A DNA stretch of 7,430 nt from Rhizobacter sp. Lineage in GTDB: Bacteria; Pseudomonadota; Gammaproteobacteria; Burkholderiales; Burkholderiaceae_C. Position 1 is the first letter of the stretch; the number at the start of each line of letters is the position of its first letter. The stretch is from positions 1 to 7,430 of the forward strand of contig JANYBE010000120.1 of NCBI GenBank assembly GCA_025360945.1. Direction: 5' to 3'. Shown one piece after another: positions 5,902-7,430 of the stretch. The notes beneath the pieces were generated by a model that did no database searches, had not been told where the DNA came from, and saw nothing but the letters and a program-made list of their open reading frames with translations. The position numbers and the translations under genes are program-made.

Positions 5902-6597
5902 GTGACCCACACCCCGGCCATTTCCGATGAGCTCGCCACCGACCTGAGCGCCGCGCCGGTGCGGCCGCTGATGAAGGGTCGTCAGACACGGGCAACTATC
6001 CTCGAGGCAGCGCTCTCGCTGGCCTCGCACATGGGGCTCGAAGGCCTGTCGATCGGCGCGCTCGCCGAAGTGACGCAGATGAGCAAGTCAGGAGTGTTCG
6101 CCCACTTCGGCTCGCGCGAGGAGTTGCAGATCTCGGTGGTGCGCGAGTACCACGCGCAGTTCTCGGCCGAGGTGTTCGAGCCGGCGATGAAGGCCGCACG
6201 CGGCCTGCCGCGGCTGCGCGCGTTGTTCGACCGCTGGTTCAAGCGGGTCTCGTTCGAGATCGACGCCGGCTGCATCTACATCAGCGGCGCGGTCGAGTTC
6301 GACGACCGGCCGGGCCCGGTGCGCGACGCCCTCGTGTCGATGGTGCAGACCTGGCAAAACGCGCTCGAGCGCGCGATCCGCATTGCCATCGACGAGGGCC
6401 ATCTGCGCGCCGACACCGATCCGAAGCAGATGCTGTTCGAGGTCCACGGCCTGATCCTCGCGCTGCACCACGACGCGCGCTTCCTGCGCCACGCCGGCGC
6501 CGATGCGCGCGCCCGCGCGGCGTTTGACAACGTGCTGTCGCACTACCTCGAGACCAAAGTGCCGGCCCGCCGCACGCGTGCCACCCGATCCGCTTAA
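5902..6597 (+). CDS. TetR/AcrR family transcriptional regulator
   Basis: Dimeric one-component repressor, 231 aa from the GTG start. What is seen: a TetR N-terminal DNA-binding domain starting at KGRQTRATILEAAL (25-38), with the helix-turn-helix around residues 49-69 (LSIGALAEVTQMSKSGVFAHF; recognition helix in SKSGVFAHF), then an all-helical ligand-binding C-terminal domain (RALFDRWF, GCIYISGAVEFDDRPG, LILALHHDARFLR). The start is uncertain: GTG 5902 lacks a ribosome binding site, ATG 5971 (MKGRQTR) would give 208 aa and also has a poor site, and the open frame further upstream to 5794 runs through the operator and is unlikely to be coding. The gene is 22 bases from the acyl-CoA dehydrogenase and probably co-transcribed, so an acyl-CoA-type inducer is the natural guess, as for several TetR regulators of fatty-acid catabolism. 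The ligand cannot be read from sequence. Confidence 0.88.
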   Translation: MTHTPAISDELATDLSAAPVRPLMKGRQTRATILEAALSLASHMGLEGLSIGALAEVTQMSKSGVFAHFGSREELQISVVREYHAQFSAEVFEPAMKAARGLPRLRALFDRWFKRVSFEIDAGCIYISGAVEFDDRPGPVRDALVSMVQTWQNALERAIRIAIDEGHLRADTDPKQMLFEVHGLILALHHDARFLRHAGADARARAAFDNVLSHYLETKVPARRTRATRSA

Positions 6598-6619
6598 TTT
6601 CATTCCAGGAGTTCACGCT

Positions 6620-7430
6620 ATGCCCCACTACACCCCGCCGCTGCGTGACATGCAGTTCGTGATGCACGAGTTGCTCAACGTGGTCGACGAACTGAAGATG
6701 CTGCCGGCGCATGCCGACATCGACGTCGACACGATCAACGCGGTGATCGAAGAGGGCGGCAAGTTCGCCAGCACCGTGCTCGCGCCGATCAACCAGGGTG
6801 GCGACGAAGAAGGCTGCGTGCTTGACAAGACCACGCACGAGGTCAAGGCGCCGACCGGCTTCAAGGCGGCCTACACGCAGTTCGTCGAAGGCGGCTGGCC
6901 GGCGCTGAGCTGCGATCCGGCCTTCGGCGGCCAAGGTCTGCCGCACCTGGTGAACCAGTGCATGTACGAGATGATGAACTCGGGCAACCAGGCCTGGACC
7001 ATGTACCCTGGCCTGTCGCATGGCGCATACGAGGCGCTGCACGCGCACGGCTCGGATGCGCAAAAGGCCATGTACCTGCCCAAGCTCACGAGCGGCCACT
7101 GGACCGGCACGATGTGCCTGACCGAATCGCACTGCGGCACCGACCTCGGGCTGCTGCGTACCAAGGCCGAACCGCAGGCCGACGGCAGCTACAGGATCAC
7201 CGGCAACAAGATCTTCATCTCGGCCGGCGAGCACGACATGGCCGCCAACATCGTCCACCTCGTTCTCGCACGTCTGCCCGATGCGCCAGCCGGCTCGAAG
7301 GGCATTTCGCTCTTCGTCGTGCCCAAGTTTTTAGTCAACGAAGACGGCTCGCTGGGCGTGCGCAACCCGATCTTCTGCGGCGGGCTCGAGCACAAGATGG
7401 GCATCCACGGCAACGCGACCGCCCAGCTCA
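6620..7430 (+). CDS. Acyl-CoA dehydrogenase, DmdC-like (partial, 3' end beyond window)
   Basis: N-terminal 270 residues of an FAD-dependent acyl-CoA dehydrogenase that introduces the 2,3 double bond into an acyl-CoA. What is seen: AGGAG at 6607-6611, eight bases before the ATG; the family opening YTPPLRDMQFVMHELLN (4-20); an N-terminal helical domain with CDPAFGGQGLPHLV (98-111); then the FAD/substrate-binding region MCLTESHCGTDLGLLRTKA (165-183), GNKIFISAGEHD and LVLARLPDAPAG, and KGISLFVVPK in the beta domain. These features fit the long (about 600 aa) subgroup that includes methylmercaptopropionyl-CoA dehydrogenase DmdC and mycobacterial FadE5-like enzymes. Many members are general fatty-acyl-CoA dehydrogenases, so DMSP metabolism should not be assumed. 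The catalytic base lies past the window end. S170 stands where I expect Pro in the LTEP motif. L238 uses TTA, a rare codon in GC-rich DNA. Confidence 0.9.
   Translation, partial: MPHYTPPLRDMQFVMHELLNVVDELKMLPAHADIDVDTINAVIEEGGKFASTVLAPINQGGDEEGCVLDKTTHEVKAPTGFKAAYTQFVEGGWPALSCDPAFGGQGLPHLVNQCMYEMMNSGNQAWTMYPGLSHGAYEALHAHGSDAQKAMYLPKLTSGHWTGTMCLTESHCGTDLGLLRTKAEPQADGSYRITGNKIFISAGEHDMAANIVHLVLARLPDAPAGSKGISLFVVPKFLVNEDGSLGVRNPIFCGGLEHKMGIHGNATAQL

Noticed and set aside
6620..7430. Assignment of the acyl-CoA dehydrogenase to DMSP degradation (dmdC)
   Set aside because: The family includes many general fatty-acyl-CoA dehydrogenases and no other dmd gene is in the window, so only the family resemblance is reported.

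Overview
The window looks like ordinary chromosomal DNA from a GC-rich proteobacterium, most likely a betaproteobacterium of the Burkholderiales type. The reasons are strong G/C preference at third codon positions, AGGAG-type ribosome binding sites, and gene families typical of that group: slyX, a Tat-exported isoquinoline-oxidoreductase-type molybdenum hydroxylase, a DUF3530 alpha/beta hydrolase, a conserved HNH protein of about 185 residues, and a TetR regulator followed by a long acyl-CoA dehydrogenase. The lineage is inferred from gene content, not from a search. There are no tRNAs, rRNAs, insertion sequences, CRISPR arrays or phage genes.

Layout. Positions 1-521 (minus strand) hold a small predicted exported protein of unknown function followed by slyX, 8 bases apart and probably co-transcribed. 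A short divergent gap (522-568) leads into a plus-strand operon (569-3192) encoding the [2Fe-2S] subunit and the molybdopterin-binding subunit of an IorAB-type hydroxylase. This operon ends at a strong intrinsic terminator (3213-3243). A lone plus-strand gene (3259-4005) encodes an exported alpha/beta hydrolase with a complete Ser-Asp-His triad. It converges, 10 bases apart, on a minus-strand pair: a ketopantoate-reductase-family enzyme (4646-5638) and, downstream of it, an HNH nuclease-fold protein (4016-4573). A 263-base divergent intergenic region (5639-5901) carries several dyads, including a 32-bp imperfect palindrome placed to be the operator of the following TetR gene. The plus-strand tetR (5902-6597) is followed after 22 bases by a DmdC-like acyl-CoA dehydrogenase (from 6620) that runs off the window end.

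How the genes may work together. IorA and IorB form one enzyme. IorB carries the Tat signal and IorA has none, so IorA is expected to be exported with IorB; IorB may also be lipid-anchored. The usual cytochrome c electron acceptor is not encoded here. TetR and the acyl-CoA dehydrogenase form a likely acyl-CoA-responsive catabolic unit. The palindrome upstream of tetR overlaps candidate promoters on both strands, so the regulator could also affect the divergent panE-like gene. I found no convincing evidence of a previously undescribed multi-gene system. The points most worth checking are the TetR operator region, the Tat-plus-lipobox leader of IorB and the uncharacterised exported protein beside slyX.
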